The translations under genes were made by a program, and so were the position numbers. This document shows, piece after piece, positions 20,021 to 32,401 of a stretch of 64,000 bases of DNA (positions are counted from its first letter, which is position 1; each line of letters starts with the position of its first letter). The notes under the pieces are model-generated. The model was given only the letters and a program-made list of their open reading frames with translations. It ran no database searches and had not been told where the DNA came from. This DNA comes from Pelodiscus sinensis (lineage: Eukaryota; Chordata; Testudines; Trionychidae): positions 18,835,001-18,899,000 of the forward strand of contig NC_134722.1 in assembly GCF_049634645.1 (NCBI RefSeq). The letters are read 5' to 3'.

Positions 20021-22239
20021 AGGGGATTTCTCTTGTGGATTTCCCTCAGCGTAACCAATCACCCGGGTATAGGAAGATATGGATTCCATTCTTCCTGAAG
20101 TTCACTGTTCAATGTTACTCGGAAACAGGCCAAGGCACAGGACTGCAGGGACTAAAGAGTATACCAAGGAGGTGACTTGGTTTACAGGTAAGGTACTAGT
20201 GGCCAGGAGGCACCAGGCCAAGAGCCCCAGGAATGTGCCAATCTCAGTACCGACGGTGATCCAACTTCTCCCTCTGGTGCCCATTGGCTGATGATGAAGG
20301 AAACTGAGAACTTAACCTGAATCCAGAGAAATCTTAGAAGTTGCCCAGTGACAACAAGAGATCCAGTCCCAAATTGTTGACCAGCCCTATTCTCTACTTT
20401 CTCACCTGCCAATGTGAGAGATACACCATTGGGACATGAGATATAATACATTGTCAAAGAATGTGGATCACCAAAGAGTTGTTGCACATCCAGATACAGC
20501 TGGCTTCTTGAATATCACCCATTTTTAAGGCTGGATCCCCACTGTGTCAGTAAAACAATTCTCTAATCTATTATGTGCCCCCAGCCACTCCCCTTGGTCA
20601 TTCCCAGGCTGGGTTGCCTCCATTAATTCAATTCTATTTTCTCTCTCTCATCCAAACACACCCCTCCTGCCCCACTGCAAAAAGGTCTCACCAACTTCTC
20701 CCCTCAGTGAAGTCCTAGCTGCTCCTTCTTCTCCCCTCTCCTCTATGGAGCAGACAAGGGGTCCCAGAGCTGCTGCTGCAGTTACCTGACCCTCCTAGTC
20801 GGCAGCAGCTGTAGAACAAACCCTCTGCCCAAGCCCACCAGTCTCTTGGCAGGGTGCTTCTCCCAGAACATGGCTGTAGAGCTCCACAATGGGGGTTCAC
20901 AAACACAATATAAGTTGCAGGCAGAAAGGAAGGGAGAGTCTTCACTGTCTGCAAACAAGCTGAACACCCCTGCCCAGCTAGCAGAACTGTCAATCAAGAA
21001 GGCACACACCCACAGCTAGCCTGTAAGCAGTAAAGAAAACAAACCCACTATAATGGAGCGAGGACAGAGAGAGAAGAGGAGACAGTTCTAGAATAGCAGA
21101 GGGGCTACAACTCCATGCCAGAAACTGGCAAGGAGACAAGACTGCAACTCCTGGAATTTGAGACTGCAACCCCTGATAGACGAAATTTTAGTGAAGAATT
21201 TGTGGACTGGTCTATTTATAGGTACATTGAAGGGGACCAGTTAGGAGCAAACAGGGACCTATTCCCAGCCTCCCCAAGAGAAGCAGAGATGTTTAAAGGC
21301 AGTGCTCTGTTGTGTAATGCATGAAATTTGTGCATAACTCCCATTTACTTAAAAAGGAAACTGCTTTCACCAACTCACTGTGCATTGAAAGGAGAGTACA
21401 ATGGTATTTCATTCTATACAAAAGACTCCTTTGGGGAAATAGTTTTTCATTGTCTAACTTCGACTGTGTGCATTAGCTTTGGCTCTATTCCCCTTCGTCA
21501 CCCCACCCACACACTCAGTGGTTTCCTTCTCATATTACAAAAGCACTGTTGCCATTTACTAAAAATCACATAGATATCCTTGTTAAAAAATATAGGAAGA
21601 ATTTTTCCATTCCTTGTTGTTTAAGCTATATTAAAAGGAATTTAGCTGCACCTTTAATGTTGATTTGATATGAACGGTAAGAGCTGAAGCAGGAGACTAC
21701 AAATGTGTTATGGAGAGTCACAATAACTGTATAAGTTTATTTTTACAGGATTCAATATTTGCTTCCATAAATGTAGTAACACATATATGCATTGTGGACT
21801 GATTACTATTTGTCCTCTCTCCTTTATCGTTTTCAATCCCATACCTGCATGTGTTGTAACTGCTTTTATTTGATAGTCTATTAATATGTTCTAACAATAT
21901 TAAAGTGTTGGGAAATGTAGACCTAATTTTTAAAAGGTTTAGGTAAGCAAATATAGGCATATGTGTGTGCCTACTGCCATGCATGTAAAAGGAATGGGTG
22001 TCCCTAGCTATTCATAATACCTGCACATATTCTTTAGATGAAAAGGGAGAAGTCACACACCTAAATAGTAGAAAACCAGGCACAGGATTTAATCAATTTA
22101 CTACAGTTTATGAAGTTTCCCCATCTATTATTCTTGTTTTAGCAAGAGCAAGCACCAGTCTCAAACATTTATGGAAGCTTCATCTTTATGGTTATATGCT
22201 ACCCATCAATACAAGGATAACATCTACCTGGGGAAGTCA
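20021..22239. other. No gene seen
   Basis: About 2.2 kb of mixed composition. 20,540-21,110 is somewhat GC-richer and may be an old LTR or DNA element, but I find no ends. Open frames up to ~100 codons overlap on both strands and look like chance. Confidence 0.45.
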
Positions 22240-22489
22240 TTGATGAAACTTAAAATAGGTGATGAGTCCAATCAATTCTGTACAGGTTTTTCCAGATGTG
22301 ACAAGTAGTTGCCTGGTGAGAGCACAATTGCTGGCCAGGATGCCGTACACTTTCCTTCCTCTGCTGCTGTTTCTTATCCTCTTGAGCAAGGTGATTCTGC
22401 TCAAAGTAAGCTGAAGTTTGATGTATGATGCAATGCCTTTGCAGGCTGTTGCCACACAGCTCTTCCCAGACTGTGGAGTTAATGACTCC

Positions 22490-22492
<3 letters not shown>

Positions 22493-22565
<73 letters not shown>
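22493..22565. repeat. (TA)n microsatellite, ~36 units
   Basis: A pure TA tract of about 73 bp interrupts the C-terminal part of the LINE remnant. It replaces or displaces coding sequence between the two conserved C-terminal blocks. Confidence 0.95.
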
Positions 22566-22568
<3 letters not shown>

Positions 22569-22694
22569 GAGGGTCCTTGTTGTATTTCTCCATGTTCTTT
22601 GTGAGTTCTTTTACAATGATTAATTTGAGGAAAAACTACATGTTTTGGAAGATGAGAATTAGCCATCCACACACAACAACCACCCCAATAAAAT

Positions 22695-23262
22695 TGGTCT
22701 TTCATATAGGACCCTCCCAAGGGAGGTGCCAGGCCTAGGATAATCCCCTGCTCCAATCTCAGACCTTGCTCCTACCACAACTCTTCCCACCCCTGCTCTG
22801 CCCCATTCCCCACTCCACCACTTTCCTGAAGTCCCCACTCCTGTTCTTCCCCACCTTGGCCACACTCCACCCCTTTCCCAAGGCCTTTCCCCTTAAGACA
22901 GCTCAAGGGACTAGCAGGGGCCTGGCATTGCCAGCAGGAGTCAGACCCACCTCGGTGACAGTGGGAAGTGGAGTGGCCCAGTCCCAAACCACTCTGCTGC
23001 CTTGTCTCCTAGCTGTGTGGCTCCACTTTCCATCAATGGTGAGAACAGTAGCAGTTCCACCTCTTCCCCCAAAACCCCTCCTCAGAGTAATGCAGCTGGA
23101 AGGCAGGGGAACAGAGCAGGCTTAGACCAGATTTTTCTGCTTCCTGCTGCTTCCAGTGCCTGAGCATGGGTCCAGTTCCTGCAGCCAGCACCAGGTCCCC
23201 CACTAGTCCCTCAGGCCACTCCAAAATGGGGGGCTGAGGCCCCCAAAATGCAGAACCCCCAC
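22695..23262. mobile_element. GC-rich insertion inside the LINE
   Basis: LINE-like translation stops at about 23,268 and resumes at about 22,690 on the minus strand. The intervening ~570 bp are C-rich and unlike LINE text (CCCCACTCCTGTTCTTCCCC, CTGAGGCCCCCAAAATG). This suggests a nested non-autonomous DNA element. I did not find clear terminal repeats or a duplication. Confidence 0.5.
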
Positions 23263-24582
23263 TCATGGATGGGACAGCTCTGGTATCATAATTTTCACCT
23301 CAATATTCACATTAGCTACAGAACAGTTGCAGCAGCGCAACCATCTTGCCATATGATATGGATAATCTTCCTAAAGCAGCACTGTTGGTATCATGCCAGA
23401 CTCTTAAAATGGTTTCAGTGTGTCACCCATGTCTCACATCTATAAAGAGGAGTGGGGAGGACTACTGCATTGTAAACCAGGATCTTCCTTTCCACTCACA
23501 GATCTTTAATGACAGAGACAGGATGAAGCAACTTTCCAAAGGATGCACTGACACGACAGATCACATGTTCAGTCTCCACCTCATGGCTGGCTGTCTGGAA
23601 GTGGTGGTCTCTGAGGTAATATTTTCCAGGAGTTCATCACCAGTGATGATTTGTGGGAGAAGGGCTGGAAACATGTTCTGGGGTAGGCTGGTAAATTACC
23701 TTTGTCTTCCCAATGTTGAGGGAGACTCCCGGGCTCTGATTGATGCCTAAGAAAAGATTAAGATCAGCTTCTGTGCACAAGGACAGCACAATCATCAGCA
23801 TACTGAAGGTAATAAGAGTCTTGGTGACCTTCGTTTTAGAAGGAAGACACTGCAGACTCAAGAGCTGGCTATCCATGTGATATTCAATCCCAATTCCAGA
23901 ATAATGGTGGTCACAATAAGAATCAAGATCACGTCAAGATAGATGGAAATAAAAGAGGGTTGAGATGATAATGCAGCCATATCAATGCAGATGGTGAACA
24001 GATGCATCTCCAACCCCCTACTGACCACAGCTGCAGTCATCCCATCATAAACTAGCCTAAGAACGCAAATAAACTTCAATGGACAACCAAACCTAAACAC
24101 CCTCCATAATGCTTCAAAACTGATGGTATGAAAGACCTTATTTAAATCAATAAATGCCATAAACAATGGCTGGTGGTATTCTGGATACTTCTCTTGGACC
24201 TGTTGTGCCACAAAAATCATGTTAGTGACACATGAAGAGAGTCTAGAGCCATACTGGGATTCTGGAAGGGAAGAGATGATTCCAAAGGATGCAAGCAAGA
24301 ATCTTTCAGGCAATAGGAAGACCACCACTTAGTCTCCAGGGCAACTGGAAGTATGGGAGTCTGGGAAGGCCTTCCAGGAAAGGGAGTTGGGTATAAACAA
24401 AGAGCTCCCTTTCCTCACTGCAGAAGCACTAGAGGTGCTGAAAGATCCATCAAAAACTCAGTTGCCTGTAGAACAGACTCAGACTGATCTGTTGGAAACG
24501 TAGATAGGTAAGCAAGCTCTGGATTTAAGTAGGGACAGGATTTTTCAAATGGGCATGAAACAGATGTGGGGGGAAAGACAAG

Positions 24583-24652
24583 AATGGCAGGAAGAAGAAG
24601 AGTGGCAGGAAGAAGAAGAGTGGCAGGAAGAAGAAGAGTGGCAGGAAGAAGC
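24583..24652. repeat. 18-bp minisatellite
   Basis: Nearly four units of GAAGAAGAAGAGTGGCAG, two of them exact. The unit length is a multiple of three, so the repeat keeps frames open on both strands and creates an artefactual ORF (LLPATLLLPAT on the minus strand). Confidence 0.9.
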
Positions 24653-26554
24653 TTGTTCACAGAATGAAAGCTTCATTTTTAATGAAGTAATTTAACAAGC
24701 TATATTAATGCATCATTAACAGGCCACCTGCCCTTTCAGGACACCCAAGTAACCTGTCAGATGATGGACAATGCCTTAATAAAGTGGCAATATACAAATT
24801 TTGTAATGCTCTGTGACGCAAATACCTACTAAGTGAGGCAAAGCTGAGTACTTGTTTTTAATGTTTAAATCTTGCATATTTTTAAAAATGGGCAGTTTTT
24901 CAGGTGTCCGTTCCCCTCCAATCTCTCATTTATTCAGAATACAGAAGGGACTGGCTAGCAGAAGGCTGACTAACAACGCATTTCCCCAAGACTGTTCAAA
25001 CAACTTCTCTGTAGGGCAGGAGTAAGGCTGTGTCCTTTTAAAAGTCAGCCTTTTTTGCACATACAAAAGGGGCCTGGTCATGCATGGTGCTGTGCATTCT
25101 CAAACGCCATTGATTTCCATTATGACCACATACAAAAGAGCCCTTTATTAAAAATACCTTTAGAGGATTGTTCCCTGCTCATTTATACTTTTATTCTCAT
25201 ACTGTCTTGGTCTGTAATACTGCTTGTCATTCAACATCAAATAAGCTGTTTCAATCATCTGATAGCCAGAAGGGGCTCTAAACCATATTTTTCCTCCCTT
25301 GAACATTTTAGAAGAAAATATTGAAACATTAGTTTAGTTACTGCTTGCAAAAGTACTGTAGGGACATTGTGAGCACAACTTACAAAGGTAACAAAAAATT
25401 TGTCAACAGAACTGAAGGTGTTTGCAAGCTATTAAAAAAAGCAGACAATCATGATTGATGACTTCATTCCAGTGAAAAATTAGAAGTTGCCTCAGAAGTC
25501 TGGGTAACTTTATTCCAATCTGGTCTTGCATGGTAATATAATGTGAAGCAATGCAGTTTCTTATAGTTCAAAGAACAGCTTGCATCCCATGATACTTATC
25601 TAAGGATTTCAAAGCACTTTAGAAATACTAAAATGTATAGCAGTCTGTGTGTTATTCAGGAATTATATTAGACCTGGCTAAAAAATCTCATTGCATGAAA
25701 AAATTAATGTGTGTTGGTTTTTTGTGGGTTTTTTGTGTGGGGGGGGAGATCCTCAGTCAGGATGAAGAGACAAACATGAATATTTGTGTAGGAAAGAATT
25801 TCCAGGAAGATTTTGTTTCAGAATTTCACTTTCTGCTTGCCTCCAGCAGCTCTTTACCTCCTTCGAGCTGACTGCCAGAGACACAATTAGGCCAGGAGAA
25901 AAACAGTGCACCAATCTGCTCAGCCTCTGGCAGTACACCGGGAAGTTTTTTCTTTTATTTCTCAGTGTACAAGTGAAATTGTCAAGAGCTTTCAAAAGCA
26001 GGCGACCAGTGAACAATCATTATTTAGTTTATTGGGCAATTCTTTGGTAAAATTGAAAGTTTCCCTTTGCAAAATTATGGTTTTGTGAAGAACACATTTA
26101 CCATTGGAAAGCCATTCTGTCAGAAGATGCTCAGCCAACCAGCTCTAATTAGAATATTTATGTTGTAGCTAGATAAAGTTAGGCATTATGGTTAAAGCCC
26201 AGACTTTTACAGATATTTAGAAATTGTTGCATTCAACATAGCAAAGTCTAAGTCTGTTTTCAAAAGGGATTTTAGGCATGTGGTAGCCAATATCCCATTT
26301 ACAATCAACAGGATTTTGTCTTCTAAGTGCCCAAATCCCTTTTTGAAAAGAGCCATAAAGCATTGCCACATTTGGCATAACAAAGCTTAACACCTTTAAA
26401 AGTCTGGTTCTAAATAATGCTCAAAGACAGGAAATGAGAGGAAAAAACTCATTAACTTCCTACAGGCAAAAGCCCATAGAAAGCTGGCCAAAAAGTCCCT
26501 TTCATAAATCTAGACATAGACCTTACACATCTATTTGCCTACCTCCCAGTTCCC
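24653..26554. other. No gene; possible SINE vestige at 25,585-25,640
   Basis: The stretch is mostly unique. CTAAGGATTTCAAAGCACTT followed by AGAAATACTAAA resembles the tail of MIR/AmnSINE-type ancient SINEs ('CTCAAAGCGCTTTACA'). This is a weak resemblance only. Confidence 0.35.
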
Positions 26555-26715
26555 TTTTGCTAGAAGTTAGGAATGGGCAACAGGAGATGGATTACTTGAG
26601 TACTTCTTCTATTCATTCCCTCTGAGGCACCTAGCCCTGGCCATTGTCAGAAAACAGGATTCTGGGCTTCATGAGCAGTTGCTCTGACCCAGTATGGCTG
26701 TTCTTAGGTTCCTAT
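26555..26715 (+). mobile_element. CR1 LINE 3' terminus
   Basis: GAATGGGCAACAGGAGATGG, then CATTCCCTCTGAGGCACC and CTGACCCAGTATGGCTGTTC, follow the order of the conserved 3' untranslated end of reptilian CR1. The same order is seen at 44,020-44,175. Only the last ~160 bp are present. Confidence 0.8.
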
Positions 26716-27902
26716 CTACACAATTTTACTCTTATCACTGCAGTATCCAAGTTCCTGGCTCTGCAATTTTCATAACTATAATGCATGCATATAACATTTA
26801 GTTCTATGAGTTTTGCACAATTAACAACTGTACGAAATGCTTCAGAGCGCCAACTTCAACAATATAAGTGGGTTGTCCACATCAAGCCTCTTTTTCCTTT
26901 TAGTTATTTGGACTTCTATCGTGACTAGTGATTACTAGATTATAATAGAACCTTATACATTGAATTTTCTGCCATGATTTTTTTCTGGCAGGCAGCCAGC
27001 CAGATTTTTAGCCATCCAGATGTCCTATAATGTCTTTTCTGTATTGCCATAATCACCTGTGGGCCTCTGCATTTAACTCACCCCTACCACCTTCTCTCCC
27101 TTTCTACATATGAAGGTTTCAAACTGTTTCAGTGCGAAATGAAATAGTAGGAGAGCGGCTTCATTCAGCTTAAAATGTAACATTCCACCTCCCCCCACTA
27201 TCTCATTTACATTATGAAAATAACTTTGCTGGGGGGTGGGGTATCTTATATCTCCAAATGTATCTGGAAAAAATAATTAGCTAATGTTCACATAGGAGGA
27301 GAAGTACAGCTATTCTCACAGCTGAGTTTTATTTCTTTCTGCCAAAGTACTTGAATGAACACCCCTGCCAAGAGCACTTCTACAAAGCCAGCTGTTGAAT
27401 ATCTGAGTACCGTAAGGTTTATGAAACCTTGATTGTATAGTGATCTTTTGTTAATATCAACATCTCATTACAGTTCAAAGACTATATTCAAGCAATTTTT
27501 TTTCTTTTCAACATGTGGAAAAATGCAAGAAGTAGGGTGGAAAAGGTGCATCTCAAGATATAACCCCCCAAATGAAGTGTTCATTTTCCTGCTGGCATGA
27601 GAGGGTCAGATTTGAACATTGCACCCCAGCTTAGAAGAAATGACACAAACACTAAAGAAGTTACTGTGACAGGACCCATGTCTGTAGTGTCCACTGTGTC
27701 CCATGGGGCATGGCTCACCCTGTTGTAGTGTCTCCGCTGGTCTGTTGCCATTTCTCAGAAGTCCAGTGTAGCGATGCTTTGGCTTTCTGAGTTCCACCTC
27801 TCCCAGGGTGTTAAAATCCTAAAATAAAGGAATACTAGGCACTCAAAACAAGGGCTGTCACATCATGCGAGCACCCCCATTTGGCCTGCACTCTGTCTTA
27901 AA
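26716..27902. other. No gene; right part may be old LTR sequence
   Basis: No coding frame is supported. From about 27,667 (TGACAGGACCCATGTCTG) the composition changes and resembles the outer part of an LTR whose other half would lie right of 28,383, split by the TIR elements between. This is speculative. Confidence 0.3.
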
Positions 27903-28382
27903 TAGGGTTGCCAGATGGTTGAAACCAAAATACTGCATCCCCCCACCCCGAAAAAAATACCGGGGAAAAAATCTGAAAAAAAGAGGGGGGGGGGGAGGGA
28001 GGGAGACCAAATTGTCGAGCCAAAAAAAAAAAAAAAAGAGACTCCAAGACATAAGCAAAACAAAACAAAACAAAATTAAAATAAAACAGCGTGTCCCCTT
28101 TAAGAGTGAGTGCAAGGATAGGAACAGCAGAGAAGTTGGTCATCAGCCATTTTGTGCCAGCAGCCTTGCGGAACCAGGCAAGCATGGGGGTTGGGACTCG
28201 GGGGGAGGCCAGACACTGAGTGTTTGTAGGGTTGCCAGGTGCCCGGCATTTTTGCCTCCTGGCCAGGGGAAAAAAATCAGAAAATACTGGGCATTTTAGG
28301 TGTCCAGTATTCTGAATTTTACCAGACAGGAGACAAAAATACCAGATTGCCTGGGTGAATACCGGACACCTGGCAACCCTAC
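27903..28382. mobile_element. TAGGGTTGCCAG-ended DNA element
   Basis: TAGGGTTGCCAG at 27,903 and its exact complement CTGGCAACCCTA at 28,370-28,381 could bound one ~480-bp element. The interior has a G-run and A-rich text (28,000-28,080). Because an independent left end occurs at 28,226, the alternative is two related elements side by side, the first lacking its right end. No transposase is present. Confidence 0.55.
28226..28382. mobile_element. 157-bp MITE with perfect 16-bp TIRs
   Basis: GTAGGGTTGCCAGGTG (28,226-28,241) is exactly inverted at 28,367-28,382. The interior is also palindromic, with ACTGGGCATTTTAGGTGTCC and AATACCGGACACC arms. It is probably a mobile unit of the same superfamily as 27,903. 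Confidence 0.75.
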
Positions 28383-29175
28383 AGCCTTGAGGCTACTCAG
28401 CCCTCCAGCTGAGTCCCACTCTGTGTAATCGCAAACCCCTTCCAGCGTATACCTCTAACAGAGGCCCATCCACAGTCCATTCTCTCAGTCTGTTTCCCCC
28501 ACTCAGTAGGAGAATAGCACTTCCAGGGCTTCTCCTGGAGACAATGTTCTAACAACTCCCCACTCTGAGCATTCCTTGGGTCGGTCGGTCTGTCAGCCAG
28601 CCACCCCAACCTTCTCCCTTCCAGGCCTGGGCTGCAACTGAGCTGCCTGTAGTCCTGCAGCTTCTTATACAGTCCCTCCTGTCTTCTGATTGGCTAATTC
28701 CTCTTTAGAGACTCTACTCTCTAGGAGAACTTCTCCATGACCCTTTTTGCTTTAGGGCCTAGCTCTATTTCATGGTGTCACAGGGTTTTCTGTTCACTAC
28801 TGGGACAACTCTTTGTGGCTGCATCTGGGGGAAAACAGCTCTCAACCAGGCCAGTATCCTCTTCCACCATTTACTTACCCTGCAGCCTTCCTTTCTGTGA
28901 CTTCGTGTGCTCTCTCCCTTCATGACTCAGCCCTTCAAGTAGGGCATTATATATCCCCCCCCCCCCCCCACACACACACACACACTTCCCAGAGTGTTAG
29001 AGGAGTTTGGCATTTCCTGCAATGCTATGCCACTTCCCAGGGTAAACCTACTATGCTTGGCTCCTGCCCAGGGTCCCAATAATCAGCAGCCAAATTCTGC
29101 ACAATCTCCAACCTCAGTGCTCTTTCCCTGGCCTGCTTCTTACTCTGCCTCCCACACTTTCTACTCCATACTCAT
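28383..29175 (-). other. Promoter-like, possibly LTR-derived sequence
   Basis: On the minus strand AGCCAATCAGAAGACAGG is followed ~10 bp later by CTGTATAAGAAGCTGC, that is, a CCAAT box and a TATA-like box in the usual order (about 28,655-28,700). That arrangement suits a retroviral U3. I did not find TG..CA ends with a duplication, so the element is not delimited. Confidence 0.35.
28955..28986. repeat. C-run plus (CA)n microsatellite
   Basis: About 15 C are followed by eight CA repeats. Confidence 0.9.
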
Positions 29176-29605
29176 GGGCTGTTCTACATCGATGTGATCT
29201 TGCGCCAAAGCAGCTGCTTTTGCGCAAAAACATGCTGCCTATCTACACTGGTGGGGAGTTCTTGTGCAAGAATGCTGATGTTCTAATGTGTGAAATCAAT
29301 GCTTCTCGTGCAAGAACTATGATGCTCCTGCTCAGGAATAAGCCCTCTTGCACAACTGTTCTTGCACAAGAGACCAGTGTAGACAGTCAACATGAATTTC
29401 TTGAGTAAGAAAGCCAGATGGCTAAAATGGCCATCGGAGCTTTCTTGCGCAAGAGTGTCTACATTGGCACGGATGCTCTTGTGCAAAAGCACCTCTTGCG
29501 CAAAGGCACGTGCCAGTGTAGACGCTCTCTTACACAAATACTTTAACGCACAAACTCTTGTGTTAAAAAGTATTTGCGCAAGATCATGCCAATGTAGACA
29601 TAGCC
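29176..29605 (+). mobile_element. Diverged full-length MITE of the 19,586 family
   Basis: It runs from GGGCTGTTCTACATCG to TGCCAATGTAGACATAGCC. Inside, in the same order as the 19,586 copy, are CAAGAACTATGATGCTCCTG, AGACCAGTGTAGACAG, GTGTCTACATTGGCAC and TTTAACGCACAAAC. The hairpin core TTTTCCGG is replaced throughout by CTTGCGCAAG-type text, showing a distinct subfamily. It abuts the LTR-like sequence to the left. Confidence 0.75.
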
Positions 29606-32396
29606 ATGGTATGAGCCTTTCCCCATGGCTAAAGAGCAACTTCCACAATGGCTTTCTATTTCAGCCTGTTTCTCCCCCAGCTGAGGTTTATCATCTATTG
29701 TCAGTGCAGCCAGATTCTCCAGCACGTGCAGCTTATAAGAGTAATGGGCCCTATCTGCACCTTAACTACTCCAGGACTGGGCTGACAGGAGCACCCCATC
29801 ACAAGGGATATTGTGATAGTTTCAGAGGGCTACATCTTAAGTCTAGTTCTACTGATTTATGTCAGCTGGGGATTTGCTGACATAATGTACACTTGTAGCT
29901 AAACAGGGGGAAAATTGCAACATAGAAAAGGGTCTGTTCAAGGCTCATTTACCACCCCAAATAATCGTGCTTCTATTAATGGGTTTGGGGCGGAGGTGTA
30001 TCAGCACAGATTTGGCCTGGTATTTGTGTGCAGCCATTTAAATATGAAATCGGTTAAAGCTTCACAAATGTACAGTAAATCCTTTGTAAGTAAAAATAAA
30101 TGTTATCTGCATTTGGAAAAAAAGTTGTTTCCTACATCCTCCAATCTCTAAGGTAAAGGTCACTGCTAAGGGGTTGCACTGTCTTTTATCGTTCATTGCA
30201 CACAGCTGCCCATAATAGCATTCTTTTATGAACTGTAGCCATGACTTAAGAAGGATTAAACTTCTGACATGGAAAGCATTCAGTGAGATCAGAGCTTTCT
30301 AAAGAGAGAAATACCTGAGGGACAGGAATGGAAAGTCTCAGACTCCAGATTCAAATGGGTACATACCCAATTTAGACATGTAAATCCTCCAGAGAATACC
30401 AGAAATTTGGAGCAGAGAACTAGAAAAAGCTCTCTCATGAGATAACATGTTCCTATGCACCCAAGAACGTTAGCAATTTGCTAGGAAACAGTTTTAAAAA
30501 ATCTCTCTTCATTATTAAAAAAGGATATCCTCAACATTCAAATGAACCCATTTGTTTAAATAAATCTCAACAAATTCTTAGTACCAATAGATAAGTAGAC
30601 AGCTGAACATTCCAAATCCAATACACGATATGTGTATTATATATGGTAGTATATAATATACGACACATACACAAACAAAACTTATATATCATTCCACTTG
30701 ATAATGTCTTTAACATCTTACATAATCAAAATCTAAGATTTTCAAAAGGTCTAAATGATGTTTAGGCATCCAACTCCTACTGAAAGTTAACAGGAGTGAG
30801 AATCTCAGAACTTAACTAGATGGGAAGCCATGAAATAGAATGGTAGATCTACTACAACAGCAATCTCACCTCTAGCAAAATTGCCAATCCTCATACAATT
30901 CCTATTCAATATAATTTTTTAAAAATATCTGCCTTCTGGATGGAAGTACAGTAAATTTCATACATTTCACAACTACTCCAGCCTTCTGTTATACTACTAG
31001 TGACTAACTACCTGTCATTGTAAGACAAGGCAGAATATATGGCAATCAGGCTGCATAGATTAGCAGTTCCACCACAAAATCTCTAATGCAGTCTTCTGCA
31101 GCCTCAGAGGACTGGGAAAATGAGCAGAATCATTAATGGCCTTTACTGCTGCTGAGCCCCCAAAAGCTCATGAAAGCTTCAGTGGCCTAGCAGCTGTGGA
31201 GGATATTTATCTTACTGAAATTAGGGCCATGCAAGCATGTTAAAGTCCCTAAAGTTAACACCATTAGAAGACACATTTCCTTGATGATTAAACATTAAAT
31301 GCATAAGTATTTCAAAGCTTTTGAAATAATTCAGAACTAATGAAAAATTAATTGATTCTTTACATTTCTTCAAATAATGATGTATAAAAATAGTGTGTCA
31401 ACTCAGTCTTGTATCAACTATTGCAATAATTAATTACACATTTCCCAATAGCTATCCATAGTTGGGTTTAAAACATATGAAAATATCATAATTAATTTGC
31501 AGTTTCAAATAAATAGACAACTGAAGCCAAGAAATATGAAAACTTATAATTGTTTTCATTAAAGTCTGCACAATAATCAGTGTCACTGGAAATTATTTCC
31601 TGAACTCTTTGAGTAATAGTTATACTTTCGGGACTTGATTCATCATTACAATGCTCCAGTTTTAGACTGATGTAACCCCACTGATTTCAAATGCGTGTTT
31701 GTTATTTTTTAAATCCCATGTGCAGCATTTATCACACAATATATCTTGTCATTGTAGTGCTAAATATTGTTATATGATTATTGAGGGTTCTGAACCTTAA
31801 GTTGCTAAGCTTCCTTCACTCACATTGGTTCCGTAGGAATTAAGGATGGTTGGTATTACACAAAAAGTTTACAACCCTTTCTCTTGCAGGGAAAGTGGTG
31901 CATTCCCAGACAGGGGAAAGATGAATTCCCAAGAAGACCGGGGGTTGGTTGGGTTGGGACGGGACAGGACATGGTAGGTGTGGTGGACATGAAGGTGATA
32001 GGTAATAATAATATAAATCTTGTAGGTGACTTTGTCATGTGAGGATGTGCACCATCAGTAGAAACACATGCTGTTGGCTATGGGCATTGTGGGTGCTCTG
32101 TTAATCCGCTGGGTGGCATGGGAGTCTATCGTGGGTGGCTACCCATGCACTCAGCTTAGGGAACACTGACTGGTGACTCATGGTTATTCAGAGAGGGAAA
32201 ATTCCCTCTTGACTTGAAGTTCGGTGTCCTATCTATTCTTTTCAGTTTACAGTTGTCTCAGTGTCTTTCCACTAAGTTTAGTGGGTCACCATTGTCCTTT
32301 CCTAGACTGGACAATGGATAGTGACTTGTAGCTAGCTTCCTGTAAACTGGTTTGGGAGGTGCCCTTCCCTGCTTGACTACTTACTGAGCTGCTGTG
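29606..32396. other. No gene seen
   Basis: About 2.8 kb, AT-rich, without a supported gene or repeat. Around 31,650-31,700 (GACTGATGTAACCCCACTGA) is the same weak ancient-repeat phrase noted near 1,700. Confidence 0.5.
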
Positions 32397-32401
32397 AAGT
32401 G

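Larger units (their letters stand above)
22240..24330 (-). pseudogene. Non-LTR retrotransposon (LINE), 3' half, heavily broken
   Basis: Reading leftward on the minus strand, 24,328-23,860 encodes LPESQYGSRLSSCVTNMIF, then EKYPEYHQPLFMAFIDLNKV (the reverse-transcriptase motif A block, xFIDLxKAFD in intact relatives) and FGCPLKFICVLRLVYDGMT. 23,876-23,640 continues LQCLPSKTKVTKTLI and TEADLNLFLG..SLNIGKTKV, the thumb-side region. 23,450-23,270 has text like YRCETW and a CLRKI..IW stretch. After an insertion (22,695-23,262), 22,690-22,570 gives MANSHLPKHVVFPQINHCKR, and 22,470-22,245 gives AYFEQNHLAQEDKKQQQRK then CSHQATTCHIWKNLYRID, matching the Cys-rich C-terminus of a common vertebrate LINE. 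Stops and shifts are many. It is not CR1; I do not assign the clade. Confidence 0.7.

Noticed and set aside
22250..22756. 168-codon frame with a long Ile-Tyr run
   Set aside because: The run is the translation of the (TA)n microsatellite. The flanks are LINE remnants, so it is not a gene.
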